A DNA stretch of 64,000 bases from Symsagittifera roscoffensis. Its lineage: Eukaryota; Xenacoelomorpha; Acoela; Convolutidae. How positions within the stretch are numbered: the first letter of the stretch is position 1; every line of letters starts with the position of its first letter. The notes beneath the pieces were generated by a model. It saw only the letters and a program-made list of their open reading frames with translations. It ran no database searches and had not been told where the DNA came from. Positions 1 through 10,590 of this stretch are shown here, one piece after another. The DNA lies in NCBI RefSeq assembly GCF_963678635.1, contig NC_087070.1:49147467-49211466 (forward strand), written 5' to 3'. The position numbers and the translations under genes were made by a program.

Positions 1-413
1 TCTCAATAATCCCAACATTTGTAAGTCTCTATTATTGTTAACGCCGTCAAACGTAAAAAATTGAAAGTGTAAACTGATCGTTTTTTGACGACATCATCCA
101 ATCGACTTCTCAGTGAGTGTGCTTCTTCATTGATGTCAATTTTTTGGCATTTCAAAAATGAATGTTCTTCGCAAAGTAATTCAACTTTATAACTCCTAAT
201 TGATTTTCCTTTTTTAGCATCCAGGTATTCTTTTTCCCAGAAAAATTAGCAAAAATTTTTTTGGTGGCTCTTCATTGAAGAAAGAAAATTTAGCCGACAA
301 GCGCCGAAGAAAAAATTTGTTTGTCTCTTGATTTGTAAAAGTTTAGCTTCTAAATTAGTGAAACAATGATTTGCAAACTACTCCAAAATATTTTTCAGTC
401 CAACTGTTCTTAC
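1..413 (-). other. isl intron 6, partial
   Basis: This is the minus-strand intron downstream of the donor at 413. The remainder and the terminal exon(s) are beyond the window edge. I see no coding sequence or structured element in it. Confidence 0.75.
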
Positions 414-566
414 CATGTAGGCTGGGTCCATCTCTGAGGCGTGGTGGGGGTGGTGTGGTAGGCCGTACGGAGGGTGGGGGTAGGGAGGAAACTGGCCGTC
501 CAGCACTGGGTCATGACGCATGGGGCTGCCAGCGACCATGGGCACGCCATTCAGACCACTAATATT
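414..566 (-). CDS. isl: isl coding exon 6: post-homeodomain Islet motif
   Basis: Acceptor TTTTTCAG ending at 567, donor ATG|GTAAGA with GT at 413-412. Length is 153 nt, exactly 51 codons in phase 0 at both ends. It starts NISGLNGVPMVAGSPMRHD, equivalent to the vertebrate ISL1 segment after the homeodomain (NIQGMTGTPMVAASPERHD). It continues with a His/Pro/Tyr-rich stretch ending EMDPAYM. The vertebrate C-terminal YQPPWKVLSDFALQ block is not found in bases 1-413, so at least one further exon lies outside the window. Confidence 0.9.
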
Positions 567-2580
567 CTGAAAAACAAAAACAAAGATACATTATAACCCT
601 GATTGAAACCGTTATTGCAATAAAAGGCGTAAATAATAATGATCTTACAAGGATTTTAATTTTCAAAGTATTTTAATTGTAGAACTAGCCTAGAAAATTA
701 TTTATCCGGAAAGATAAATTTTCTTTTACGTATAATTTTTTTTTCCTAGAAATGTTCAAAGTCATTTTTCTTAATGCACTGAAAGGAACTTTGCTTCTGC
801 GCTGTTTTAAAAGTTCGAATATTATTTTGAATGGTTTTGCATTTTAGTGGCAACTACCTTTGTAGCGCTGTGTATTCACATACAGTGACACAGATTCAGA
901 TTATTTACCCAGACAAATTTTTCCTACAAAAGAATTACTGCCGACGTTTCTGTTTAATAAAATTTTGTCCGAATTGGTTTTTTGACAAATTTTACGTTGT
1001 TTCGTGGTAATACTGTTAACAGTACTAGTACATGTAGTCGGCTCATTGTCATTTATCTGTTCTGGTCTTATCTCTCAACCCCCCTCTTTTTCTTTTCTCT
1101 TCTATTATGCCACCTGTGGGTTGTAGCCTTCTCCACAATTATCCCCCCTCTCACAGCCCCTCTATGCCCCCCGGAAGCTACCTGGCCGGAGTCCCGCAGA
1201 CTGTGTAGAAAGCACAGGAAATTACTAGACAATGCATTCTGTCACATTTTCTCAATTCAGTTTTTTCAGGCCACCTCTCACAGTTCAACGCTATCTTTCT
1301 ATCTCTATAGATCTATTTTTTCGATAATCTGCTTTTTACGTATAAATAAAAATATATTACATAACTTTACAAAAAATTAAAACTAAAACAACCGTCCAGT
1401 TTTCATGTTGAAAAACTGATGAAAACTGACCGAAATATATAATTTTTAGTAAATTTTCTAATCGGAGCTCAGATGATTCAAATTATTTTGTTATGCTTGC
1501 TGCAATGCTTATGAATTTGATGGAATACAAATCGCGCATTTTAAAAATAAAATACGCATTTCTTGCAATTTAAATCTAAAGGAGGCATTTCTGCATTTTT
1601 GTTCTATTTTGTATGTTAAAAATGTCGACCATGTTTTTACCCTTTGAAATGTTCCGCTGAATGAAAAAAGAAACGAGGAAATATTTCCATGGAACTAGAA
1701 GAACCAACTAGTCTTTGTGGAAAAATTGTGTCAAGATAAGATAAACTGCTGGGCCAAAAGGAAGCTGTCTTAATTGTTGGGCTAACATTTCAGATTTCAA
1801 CTATTTGCCTCTTATCGCGTACGCTTTGATTCACTTTCCCCCATTCAATGTATTTACTTGCTAAAAAATGATGATGATGAACATAGTGATGAACGAACAT
1901 TTGTCAGATCAAAATTGATTGAGTGCTATTTTAAAAAAAAAACGACAAAGAAACTTCTAAAGAAACCTCGCAAAAATGTTTCGTTTTTTTATACTGTCCG
2001 ATCAGTTTGGAGATTGCATTTTTATACAGGTTTATAATTCGACTAAATAGTCCATAAAAGGATTTAAAGTTCTATTGATTTTTATGATCGATTAGAAAAA
2101 ATGAGATTCAGCCTTCTAAATAATTCGACCAATATCTTATGTATGTAAATCTTAGTTATAGCTGCAGTATGTTTTTTTTGTCATCGAGGCACATATCTTA
2201 AAACATTTATTCTATACGTAGGCTGATATCTCTGATTTAATTACTAATCGAAATTTCTGAAAAATAACTACATAAAGCAAAATGAGCTTTTAAAAAAAGC
2301 CAAGTAAAAATCAACCTAGAGTTCTTTCTATATTAAACTAAGTGTCTTAGAGAGTAAAAGTGTCTCTAAAAAATGTGAGTCGATCATTATTAAACTTGTT
2401 TTTTGTAAAGAGGACTAAAAACTTCACGTGCGACCTCAATTGTCTATTCTAGGTCTATCTTCCAAATCTTCAAACCTTAAATATTTACTTTGTTTAGTTT
2501 AATTAAGCTGATTTTGGGATTTTTGACTATCGCGATGAGTAGTTAAATCATGGCCCGATGCCCAAGTATGTCTGTTGAAA

Positions 2581-2634
2581 TCCCTCTCCCTCCTTTACCT
2601 CTCCTCTCTCTCTTCTCTCTTTTTTCTTTCTTTC
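2581..2634. repeat. Polypyrimidine tract in isl intron 5
   Basis: About 54 bases, almost entirely C and T on the plus strand with a single A (polypurine on the isl sense strand). Confidence 0.9.
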
Positions 2635-2764
2635 TGAGTCTCCTTGTAGGAGGGGGAAAATATGGAGTTATTTGACATGAGCTGTCAAATTGGTCGACTA
2701 ATCAATGAAAATATTCGCCCTTCTCTCTCCTATGGTGCCTAGTGCCTCTAACTACTAACTAGAA

Positions 2765-2779
2765 CCCCCCCCCCCCCCC
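2765..2779. repeat. Poly-C run (15)
   Basis: Fifteen consecutive C. The exact length may be unreliable in the assembly. Confidence 0.95.
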
Positions 2780-3832
2780 TATTGTTCAACACACCTGTCC
2801 AATGAAAACATACACATATAAATTTACACAAAAAAGGAGCAAAAAAGAAGGACATGTCAAATTTATCGTCACTTTTTCTTCACTCGTAAACACGGTAATG
2901 AGAAAACTTGTCTTTCGGAACGAAGTTTCTCATTTTTGTACGAAATAATTGTATCATTATAACTAACTTTAATTGAAATTTTAGGAAAAAAGGAAAGGCC
3001 TGTTTTTTTATCAGCTTGAAATATTTGTTTTTAGTTTGGTGATCAGAAAGTTTTTCAATCTATTTTTAACACAATTATGAACAGTTTTATGAAAATTATG
3101 TGAACGTCAGTTTGAAGAATTGAAGTTTCTCGAAACAAAATATCAAAGGTGAAAATCCATTAATTTTTGCATCCGGTCAAACTGAACTTTTGTGATGCTT
3201 TATGTGCGAATTGTTGTCAAATTTGTCCAAATCGAGTTTGAAAGAACTCTAAATAGCAAATCAATAGATTTTATTTCCTGTGGAATTCCTAGTAAATAGG
3301 GGGAATTGTCGGTTATGAGGCACGGATATGGGGGCGATCGATAAGGCTTAGACGAAGTCTTACTAGGTCTGATTTTACAAGGGGATTTAATCTCTCTCTG
3401 GTTGACTAAATTCAACTCGAATCGGGAACTGAATTGCTCTGTTCAATCGATAAGCCCCGTTCTTCTCATAACATACAAGTCTGAACATGCAACATCGTAA
3501 AAAAATGATTTTTTTTTGAGATTTGAAAAGAGACACGAAAAGCAACAAAAAAAACAGATTTTTTCGTTAAATCTGAAATTTACTTCTAAAATATCATCTG
3601 AAGGTGTTTTCTGTATAACTTTTGCTTGACAATCATTTTGATACTTGAATAGCAGAAGTTACCCAATTTAAAAATCAAGACCTGATTAAGATCTACATGC
3701 ATTTTGTTGCGCTGTAGCTCGAATCACGGTTGGATGGGTTTACATTTGATGTAATGCTCAAAGCTGCGTGAAGTTAGTTTGTGGCGGACAAAAAAGACAA
3801 GTTTAACATAATGATTGGAACAACAGTGGTAC

Positions 3833-4001
3833 CTTTTCTGCCTGAAGCTGGTGCATTTGTTTGATGGCTATGCTTCGTTTCTTGTCCTTGCACCTCTTGT
3901 TCTGGAACCAGACCCTAATAACTCTGGGAGACAGGCCAGTCATCTCCACCAACTGCTCCCGCATCAGGGCATCCGGTCTGGGGTTGGCATTGTAACAGGT
4001 C
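3833..4001 (-). CDS. isl: isl coding exon 5: remainder of homeodomain
   Basis: Acceptor TTTGCAG ending at 4002, donor AAG|GTACCA with GT at 3832-3831. Length is 169 nt (1 + 56 codons). It reads [20 protein letters not shown], then [20 protein letters not shown] and [22 protein letters not shown] (residues 438-443) is the recognition-helix core of a homeodomain, and the NPRPDALM...[16 protein letters not shown] context is specific to Islet. The exon ends in phase 0. The [10 protein letters not shown] phrase matches invertebrate tailup more closely than the vertebrate [10 protein letters not shown], though this is only a weak hint. Confidence 0.97.
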
Positions 4002-4359
4002 CTGCAAACACACCACTCAACTTATACTCACATACCGGGACACACAGAGTGCGACATACTATATAATCGCCACCGAAGATGTATTTGTCATTTTGGAAAA
4101 ATTGGAGTGGTACAAAACGTAGAGCAAGGTGTTCGGGGGCAAAGTATTTTGACACCTGTTGTTACCTGTGTTGGTTTTTTTTTTCGTAGAGCCATGAAAA
4201 AACGAAAAATATGAGAAGCACTGAAAATCTTAAGAGGAGCGTAAAAAAATGAACAAAGGGCTGCAAATTTGAGAGGATTTTCAGTTTATTTTTGCTGTTC
4301 GGACTCTGTCGTCTGCACATCTATCTAGCAAGATTAGTCTGTCTGTGATTTGCTCTGAC
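4002..4359 (-). other. isl intron 4 (358 bp)
   Basis: Short intron splitting the homeodomain after helix 1. Donor GTCAGAG, acceptor TTTGCAG. Nothing else is recognised in it. Confidence 0.92.
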
Positions 4360-4495
4360 CTGAGAGTGTGTAGTTGTTTTTCATTAAGCACAGTACGGAT
4401 GCGGGTGGGCTTGGAGGAGCCGTCCTTGGAGGAGTGGTGTCTCTTCTCCCCCCTGACCGACAGAGAGACTGCAGAGTCCTTGCACGATTTGTCAT
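4360..4495 (-). CDS. isl: isl coding exon 4: linker and N-terminal arm/helix 1 of the homeodomain
   Basis: Acceptor TTTTCAG ending at 4496, donor CTCAG|GTCAGAG with GT at 4359-4358. Length is 136 nt (2 + 44 codons + 2). It encodes residues 362-407: a Lys/Ser-rich stretch including GEKRHHSSKDGSSKP, then RIRTVLNEKQLHTL, the start of the Islet homeodomain. The intron splits the homeodomain after HTL at the Arg codon AG|G. The basic cluster just before the homeodomain could act as a nuclear-localisation signal (inference). Confidence 0.94.
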
Positions 4496-5323
4496 CTGAA
4501 AAGACCAACTAAGTTCAAGTCTTGAGAATTGCTACCTAGTTGTGGATTTTTGCTCGTCATGTAGTTTTTATATATTATTTCCTTGAGTATCTCTAAATCA
4601 CAGGGGAAATGGTATTTTATCTATAATTACTTATTAGTTTTCTCGAAAAATTGCCTGCAATCCAAGCCGAAAAATAGTTTAGGATGAGAACCGAACAAAA
4701 GCTACAATGAAAGTCAGAAAAACAGATTTGTTTGAAAAATTAACATGGCAACTCATAAGAGAGAAAAAGAAAAAACATGGTGTGTATAGTTTTGGCGTTG
4801 GAGTTGGATTACTTTCAGACTATGAAACAATTATCCCTCGCCTGGCGCTTATCTAATTAGGCGACTGTGAATGAAAAAGAGGAAAGCGTTCTTGGTATTA
4901 TGTAAATTTAATCAGGATCTTTTTCTCTCTCAAATTACTCAAAGGCGGGTCTTGTATGCTAGTAAGAACAAGTTAATAGTGTTGCAAATTAAATTATAAA
5001 AACAGTACTTAGCAATGAAATATACTACAAAGAAAAACCAGCACCGCCCTTTTTACGTTTGTTCAACTTGACGACGCAAAAAAAAACGGAGCATTAAAAG
5101 TTGTCAACACAAAGCCTGGTTCTTGCTTCATTACTGGTCAATTTTTAAAAATATTGTTGACTGAAAAGTTTTGTTAATTTCATACTTTTTGGCTAAATGT
5201 AAATAACTTATAGGGCTCAAGACTAAAGGAATATGAAACAAGAGAAAGGCGAAAAATTAATCATTTCGTATTGCGAAAAATTAATCAATTTAATTGGATC
5301 ATTGATCCTATCCCAAACGTTAC
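4496..5323 (-). other. isl intron 3 (828 bp)
   Basis: Intron between the LIM2/linker exon and the pre-homeodomain exon. Donor GTAACG, acceptor TTTTCAG. AT-rich with no gene or repeat recognised. Confidence 0.9.
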
Positions 5324-5742
5324 CTGGTGAAAAAATGATTTTGTCGTCTCTATCCAAGTCGTTTGACGAGCTCAAAGACAGACTCAAATTATTCCCGACT
5401 GAATTGTTCTGCATGCCCCCATATTTGGGACTGTTTTGCTCTGAAGGTATTCCTGCTATCCTCGTATCCCCTGCCGACGATGGGTTCTCGCATGTCGGCA
5501 AAGAGTTTTGGTTGGGACTCTGATTCGCATTAGCTGCTGCAGATGATGTCATGAGTTCGACCATGTCGTCCCGACAGAATATGAGGTCATCTCGGATTGC
5601 GTATTCGTCTCCCGGCAACAACTGTTTGAAACAGACGTTGCAGGAGAAACACTCCACGTGGTAAACTTTGTTCATAGTTCGCATCACCCGGTCAGTCTTT
5701 TCAAACGGCAGGTCACATTTTCCACATCTGATGCTGAATAAA
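5324..5742 (-). CDS. isl: isl coding exon 3: LIM2 domain and Ser/Asn-rich linker
   Basis: Acceptor AG at 5744-5743, donor CCAG|GTAACG with GT at 5323-5322. Length is 419 nt (1 + 139 codons + 1). LIM2 runs from CGKCDLPFEKTDRVMR through KVYHVECFSCNVC and LLPGDEYAIRDD to FCRDD, with all zinc ligands in place (residues 228-281). Vertebrate Islet LIM2 has the same LIPGDEFALRED phrase. The remaining 80 residues form a low-complexity linker rich in Ser, Asn and Pro, ending in KIIFSP, with no recognised domain. The leftover G joins AT of the next exon to make Asp362. Confidence 0.95.
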
Positions 5743-5993
5743 CTGAAACAAAAAGATCGAAAAATTATTTCACTAAAGTAATCATTTTGTTTCTGCGAAT
5801 TGCAGAAGATATCAAAATATTTAAGTGCAATTTGATAAGAATAGATAAATGTTGCAGCGGATAGTTTTTTAATTAAAAAAAACATATGTCGCTTTGACCA
5901 CCCCACCGAATGAAGTTTTAAAATTAGCGGAATAGTGATGTAAAGGTAACAAATCAAGGCGGGGGGGGGGGGGGGCAGAAACGTAGGACATAC
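5743..5993 (-). other. isl intron 2 (251 bp) containing a G15 run
   Basis: Intron separating LIM1 from LIM2. It holds fifteen consecutive G on the plus strand (5961-5975), only 18 bases from the donor GT at 5993. On the transcript this is a C15 run. Homopolymers of this kind are also common sites of assembly error. Confidence 0.92.
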
Positions 5994-6297
5994 CGTATGT
6001 AGTCTAGCTTGCAGTATGGTTTGCCGTCCTTTAAGTAGCAAGTTTGTCTCTCATCCAGAACTGTCGAGCACTGGTGGCATTTGAGACAGTGCGCGTGCCA
6101 CTCTAAGTCCGGCGCCACTCTCAAGATGAATTGGTCCAGGATAGGCTCGCAACACCCGATGCATTTTGGGATCTTCTCGGTCGCCGATGAGAGTGGAGAG
6201 GGAGATGAATTGTCGCACCCTGCCGAGGACTGATTGCTTTCTCTGTTCTCATTGGTCGACAAAACGTTTTCAGAGTCGAACCCTGGCGAAAGTGATT
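5994..6297 (-). CDS. isl: isl coding exon 2: LIM1 domain
   Basis: Acceptor AG at 6299-6298, donor CG|GTATGT after 5994. Length is 304 nt (2 + 100 codons + 2), encoding residues 121-222. The first 44 residues are a Ser/Asn-rich linker. LIM1 starts [16 protein letters not shown] and continues [13 protein letters not shown] to YCKLDYIR. The eight zinc ligands of a LIM double finger are present (CxxC, HxxC, CxxC, CxxD). The spacing and the phrases DQFILRV and PDLEWHA are Islet hallmarks. LIM domains in this family are protein-interaction modules that bind the LIM-interaction domain of LDB/Chip. The split codon CG|T completes Arg222 in the next exon. Confidence 0.95.
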
Positions 6298-7823
6298 CTG
6301 AAAAAAATCAAGATTTTATCAAAAGGTTAAAAAATGACGTTGTCTAAATTAGCCTCTGAGCTGCATATTTTGTTTTCTTCCGTAATTGTGTACACAAGTA
6401 ATATATTATAAACTTTCATTAATGAAATTAGATCCTAACAAAAAATAAATTTTGTAAAAACGAACCGGGCTAATGCGCAAATTGTTTGAAAAAATTTTAA
6501 AGTAAATTTATTTTATTTGAGTTAATTTTAAAGTTTTGACAGTTGTCGGTGGTTTTTTCTTTGAATTGGTAAACTTCTCTGTTTGAATTAATTCAAGTTA
6601 TTTGCATCGTTTATTTGTCCAATCAATTGTCAAGTGGTCCCCCTTAGTTAATTAGTAAACAACGGTCAATTGACCCTTGTTTACCAAACAAACAGCCCGT
6701 CTCAATTGTTTGTCCATTGAGAGTTAGCCAGATTGAACAAACAAATATTTCGTTTGAAAACTTCAAACAGTTATACAAGAAAAAGTTGTTTTCAGATTAA
6801 AAAAACTCCAAGTCATTGATGATAAAAAGTGAAAGCTCTATCAATCTAATTTCAACTGATATAAGTTTTTTTGGGCCTCTCGAATATTTTTTGATTTTCA
6901 TTTTTTATGATTCAGGGATAATCAAAAAAACTCGCTTTTTTCTTGGTTAGAATCATCAATTATTGAGGTATCAGAATTTATTTTTAAGTTATAAGGGGGG
7001 TTCCAAAAAATGTCGCTGAAAGTGCATTGTAATTTTAACTTGGAAACAATTTAACTTGGCAACTTTCGAATCATTTTCAAAAAAGTACCAAAAAACCATA
7101 GAAAAACTACAAACGAAAGTAGTAATAGAAAGTCGATGCGTTTTCTTGGCGTATGTCGGAGTTAAAACAACATTGGTTCTCATCTGGCACGAAATAACTC
7201 AAAGCGTTAATCTAAAAACAATAAACTCAACTGAAAAAATCTAAATATTTTTTACTCAGAACGCTAGAAATTGTGTATAAAAATGAGACATCAAAAATGA
7301 ACATTAAAAATAATTAAGTGAACTTGCAATTCAGTAAAGCGAATCAAACAGGTGACAAATTCTTGCAGAAGGCTCCGACAAACATTTTGAAGCGAATTCA
7401 GAAAACTAAATGAAGAATTTGAAAAAAAAAATGAAAATTAAGTTGAAAATTGTTCAAGAAAACATGATTTTTCTACAAATTTTTCTTTGAAGATACTCTT
7501 AGTTATCATGGCCGAGTTTAAGAGATTATCAAACCCATTGTTTTTAATATTTTAACCTCCTAACATAAATTGCAGCTGCTAAAGGTTATCAAATACATCA
7601 ACTATTTTGTTCCTCTCCTTTTGCTCTAAAATAGTCTAAAGGCAAACTTAATTTTTTTCTCGACACTTAGAAAACTCTTACTGAATTTGTAACTATCGAA
7701 ATATGAAAGAAAGAGCTCTGATAAGCTGTATCAATAGATGGTTCTGTGATTATTCGCGCGCGTTTTTAAGGAAATTGTTCGGTATCCAAAACATCAACAA
7801 GAATGTTCTAGAAGTAGACTTAC
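6298..7823 (-). other. isl intron 1 (1.53 kb)
   Basis: Intron between the predicted N-terminal exon and the LIM1 exon. No gene is seen. A CAATTG/forkhead-type palindrome cluster at 6600-6760 is described separately. Confidence 0.7.
6655..6684. promoter_or_regulatory. Near-perfect 30-bp palindrome with forkhead-like ends (candidate cis element)
   Basis: The arms read GTAAACAA and TTGTTTAC around the perfect 12-bp palindrome GGTCAATTGACC (6664-6675). Only one symmetric pair of bases breaks the 30-bp symmetry. GTAAACA is the core site of forkhead factors. Two more CAATTG words lie within 50 bp (about 6624 and 6704). Enhancer function is inference; it could instead be the core of a small foldback element. 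Confidence 0.4.
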
Positions 7824-8184
7824 TGTTTGATATAGGGTGTTGTTTTGATAGATCGCTGAGCATAGCGCCGCTTTCCTTTTTAGCCCCCACCGTCCCATCG
7901 AAAGGGGGGCTAAGTGATGACGGGGTCAATGATGAGTCATTTTGGGCCAGGAGGGAGGGACTGGTCTCTTTTTTATGTGAGTACTGAGGCACCACTTGTG
8001 TGCGGGGGAAAAGGTTGGGATTCAGATTAGAGCCAGGTACTGGCGGGAACATAATTTGGGGTGATGAGGGAATAATGGCGGGTGAACCCGGGGTGAAATT
8101 TGGGGGGATGGGGGGAATGAAAGAGTCAAAATCCATGGAAAAATGACCAAAGTTAAGATGGGGCGTAAAATGGGAAATAACCAT
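7824..8184 (-). CDS. isl: isl coding exon 1: proline-rich N-terminus with predicted start
   Basis: Open frame from ATG at 8184, the first ATG after an in-frame TAA at 8217-8215. It runs 120 codons plus one base and stops at a consensus donor (ACA|GTAAGT, GT at 7823-7822). The single leftover A joins the AA that opens the LIM1 exon to give a Lys codon, so the phase fits. The peptide is rich in Pro, Ser and Asn (for example PPIPPNFTPGSP) with no recognised domain. A second in-frame Met begins MDFDSFIPP, 16 codons later. Vertebrate Islets have only about 16 residues before LIM1, so this is a long extension. Assignment rests on splice phase and composition rather than homology; a separate 5' non-coding or alternative first exon is possible. 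Confidence 0.68.
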
Positions 8185-9498
8185 CAAGGAAATATCAAAA
8201 TTTTTGTAAATAATTTAAAATATTTTTAATGCAATATTAATTGAAAATTTCCGGGTTTTTCAAGTTAGTTTTATAACTGTTTTTTCAGATTTTTGAATTT
8301 CAGCTCAGGTGTTATTTTAGAATAAAATTAGTGGCAGGCTGAATTAAACGCAGATTGATATGAGATGAAGTAAAAACAAAAAGGTTCGGCTGAGCTCAGA
8401 TTTGTTTAAGTTAAGCAGCAAATAGAAACAGCAGAGATTTTGATTGGTTGGGCTAAAAAGTCCTTTCCCTTTGAGAACCCACCCGTTGATGTATAAGACA
8501 GAACGATTTTCAATTAGGTGCCTGCATTTAATTCAATCAAGTAAGAAATAAATACAAATCTACTGGCGAATGAAATTTAAGAACAAAATAACAATTTTTT
8601 TGATATTTTCAAGTTTTTTAATCCTCGGCTCGACTAATTAACATAATCGGATTAAAGCAATTAATAACGCATTTATCACTTTGTTAACAGGTAGTAAGTT
8701 AGGATTCGGCCAATGAAATCGCATCAAAAATATCACATTTGATCATGAAATAAACCGAAAATTGAAAATATACCATTTATTATCGAGTTCGAATGGTATA
8801 TCCGTCAAATGGTCAGCGGTCTTGTTTGTGACTTATTTGTTCAGACGAAGTCAAAATTGAAGACTTCTCTCAGTGTCATGTTATGAGTGTCACTGGGAGT
8901 TTGTTTGCGGATGAGTTTTTTGTTTGTCCGACTGTGATCCATTACAGTACATACTAGAGATGAGGTTTGCCCATGTATAAATGTATGTTAAGCTAAAGAT
9001 GCCCATAACCACTACTGTACAATCTTCATTCAGTTTTCAGTGGGAATGAAGTTTAGACTGAACTTTTACTGACAGTTTCCGATCACACACAGGTTATCAA
9101 CAGTGGCCAAGGATCTCAATCTAGATAAGTTTTAGCAGCAAACCACGTGATGTCTCAGAATGTTGTTCACCTAAAGATAATTTTGAGTTTTTTTTTTCGA
9201 ATGTTGCATAATTTGAAACTGAATTAACTTTGTTTTTAAAATAGCCTGTTTTAGGAAAACGAACATTTCTCTCAATTACAGGCACATTTTTTTCCAATTT
9301 AGCGTCCTCTTGGGTGAAATTTACTCAATTATTTAAAGAAAACATGGATCTACTAAAAAACAATCTCAACCCCCCTATGGTCTCTACTAAAGAATCGCCA
9401 CCCCTATAAACAAATCGAGTAAAATAGTACTAGAGAATGTAAATTTTTCTGCATTCTGATTGGTAGAAAAATTGACCATTTTGATCTTCTTTACAATC
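8185..9498. other. Upstream flank of isl, no gene seen
   Basis: AT-rich sequence 5' of the predicted isl start. The part from about 8900 to 9150 resembles 10350-10590 beyond the gap (entered separately). I see no convincing promoter element. Confidence 0.6.
8900..9150 (+). repeat. Diverged direct repeat, copy 1 (left of gap)
   Basis: It aligns by eye with 10350-10590. Shared landmarks in order are a TGTCCGACTGTGATCCA-like start, GAGGTTTGCCCATG / GAGGATTAACCATG, a TATGTTA..GCTAA-like stretch and ACTGACA..TCC near the end. The family is unknown. Confidence 0.5.
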
Positions 9499-9698
9499 NN
9501 NNNNNNNNNNNNNNNNNNNNNNNNNNNNNNNNNNNNNNNNNNNNNNNNNNNNNNNNNNNNNNNNNNNNNNNNNNNNNNNNNNNNNNNNNNNNNNNNNNNN
9601 NNNNNNNNNNNNNNNNNNNNNNNNNNNNNNNNNNNNNNNNNNNNNNNNNNNNNNNNNNNNNNNNNNNNNNNNNNNNNNNNNNNNNNNNNNNNNNNNNN
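9499..9698. other. Assembly gap of exactly 200 N
   Basis: Two hundred N bases, so the size is probably a placeholder. Related repeats lie on both sides (8900-9150 and 10350-10590), which could explain the failed join. Confidence 0.99.
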
Positions 9699-10349
9699 CC
9701 GGGGCGAATCATTGAATGTTCCGTCTGCCCTCTAGCGTCTATCAAATAGTTTTCAGTTTGAAAAAACTGATAACAATTTCACGGAAAAAAATGAAATATT
9801 TTCTTCAGTTTTCAGAGGACTGTCGGAATATTTAGAGCTATAACATGATATACGACCAGTCTTGTTGTGTCCAGGGCAGTTCAAAACCTGCATCAGAAGA
9901 TTACATGCATTAATACAGTTTCACCAAGCAAAACTTAGCCGAAATAAATCATGTAAAAAATTTACTGTTAGTTTCAAGAAAATATTTATTTTTCGATAAA
10001 ATTGGTCGCTTTAAGTCCAAATTCTAGTTGCATTGAGTAATATGTTGTCAAAATTAGGCCAAAGTTTATTCACACAACCAAAAATACGCATAATACTACA
10101 TATTAAAAAATTAAGCAACAAAAATGCTACCAAGTTTTTAAGCAGAAATATTAAGCAGAAACCTTAAAAAATAAAAATGACAAAAACGCTTTAATAAACG
10201 CTTTGTAAACTATCAGGAAATCTTGAATAAAAAAGCACAACTCCAACCACTTCTTAGATAAACAAGAGTTTCACTCATATTTGATTCATCTCAAGCAATT
10301 AAAAAAAGGAAAAAAACGGGGCGAAAATGAGTTTTATATGGATTAATTT

Positions 10350-10590
10350 TTTTGAGGATGATTTTTTCTTGTTCGTCTGTGATCCAAATCACTATATACT
10401 ACAGGCGAGGATTAACCATGTTCAAGTCTATGTTATGTTGTAGATAAGCAAAACCGTTACTATATCATCTTTCTTAATCTTGTAGCGGTCCAACTCGGAC
10501 TGACCGTTTTTCTGATAGTTACGATATCTCACAATTTACTGACACTATCCAAGCATCTCAAGTTATATCAGTCTCAAAACCAAAATATTG
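10350..10590 (+). repeat. Diverged direct repeat, copy 2 (right of gap)
   Basis: Counterpart of 8900-9150 in the same orientation. Estimated identity is well below 80 percent, so this is an old repeat. Confidence 0.5.

Larger units (their letters stand above)
567..3832 (-). other. isl intron 5 (3.27 kb), no gene seen
   Basis: Non-coding AT-rich intron between homeodomain exon 5 and exon 6. It holds C/T-rich stretches (about 1075-1190 and 2581-2634) and a run of fifteen C at 2765-2779. I recognise no second gene or complete transposon. The open frames here are short, low-complexity and unsupported. Confidence 0.85.
414..8184 (-). other. isl: Islet-family LIM-homeodomain gene, partial gene span (six coding exons seen)
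   Basis: Six minus-strand exons (7824-8184, 5994-6297, 5324-5742, 4360-4495, 3833-4001, 414-566) have GT donors and AG acceptors, and the split codons at every junction fit. Together they give 1542 nt, or 514 codons. Domain order is a proline-rich N-terminus, LIM1 (about residues 166-219), LIM2 (228-281), a Ser/Asn-rich linker, a homeodomain (about 391-450) and an Islet-type motif NISGLNGVPMVAGSP. This order and the homeodomain sequence are those of ISL1/ISL2/tailup, nuclear factors that specify motor neurons, endocrine and cardiac cells and bind DNA through the homeodomain and LDB co-factors through the LIMs. The last exon ends in a good donor at 413, so the C-terminus lies outside the window. 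The family is certain; orthology to one vertebrate paralogue cannot be decided. Confidence 0.93.

Noticed and set aside
371..562. Plus-strand open frame of 63 codons
   Set aside because: It is the antisense shadow of isl exon 6, which has splice sites and Islet homology on the minus strand.
982..1380. 132-codon plus-strand frame rich in Ser, Phe and Leu
   Set aside because: It lies in an isl intron, arises from pyrimidine-rich sequence and shows no domain or splice support.
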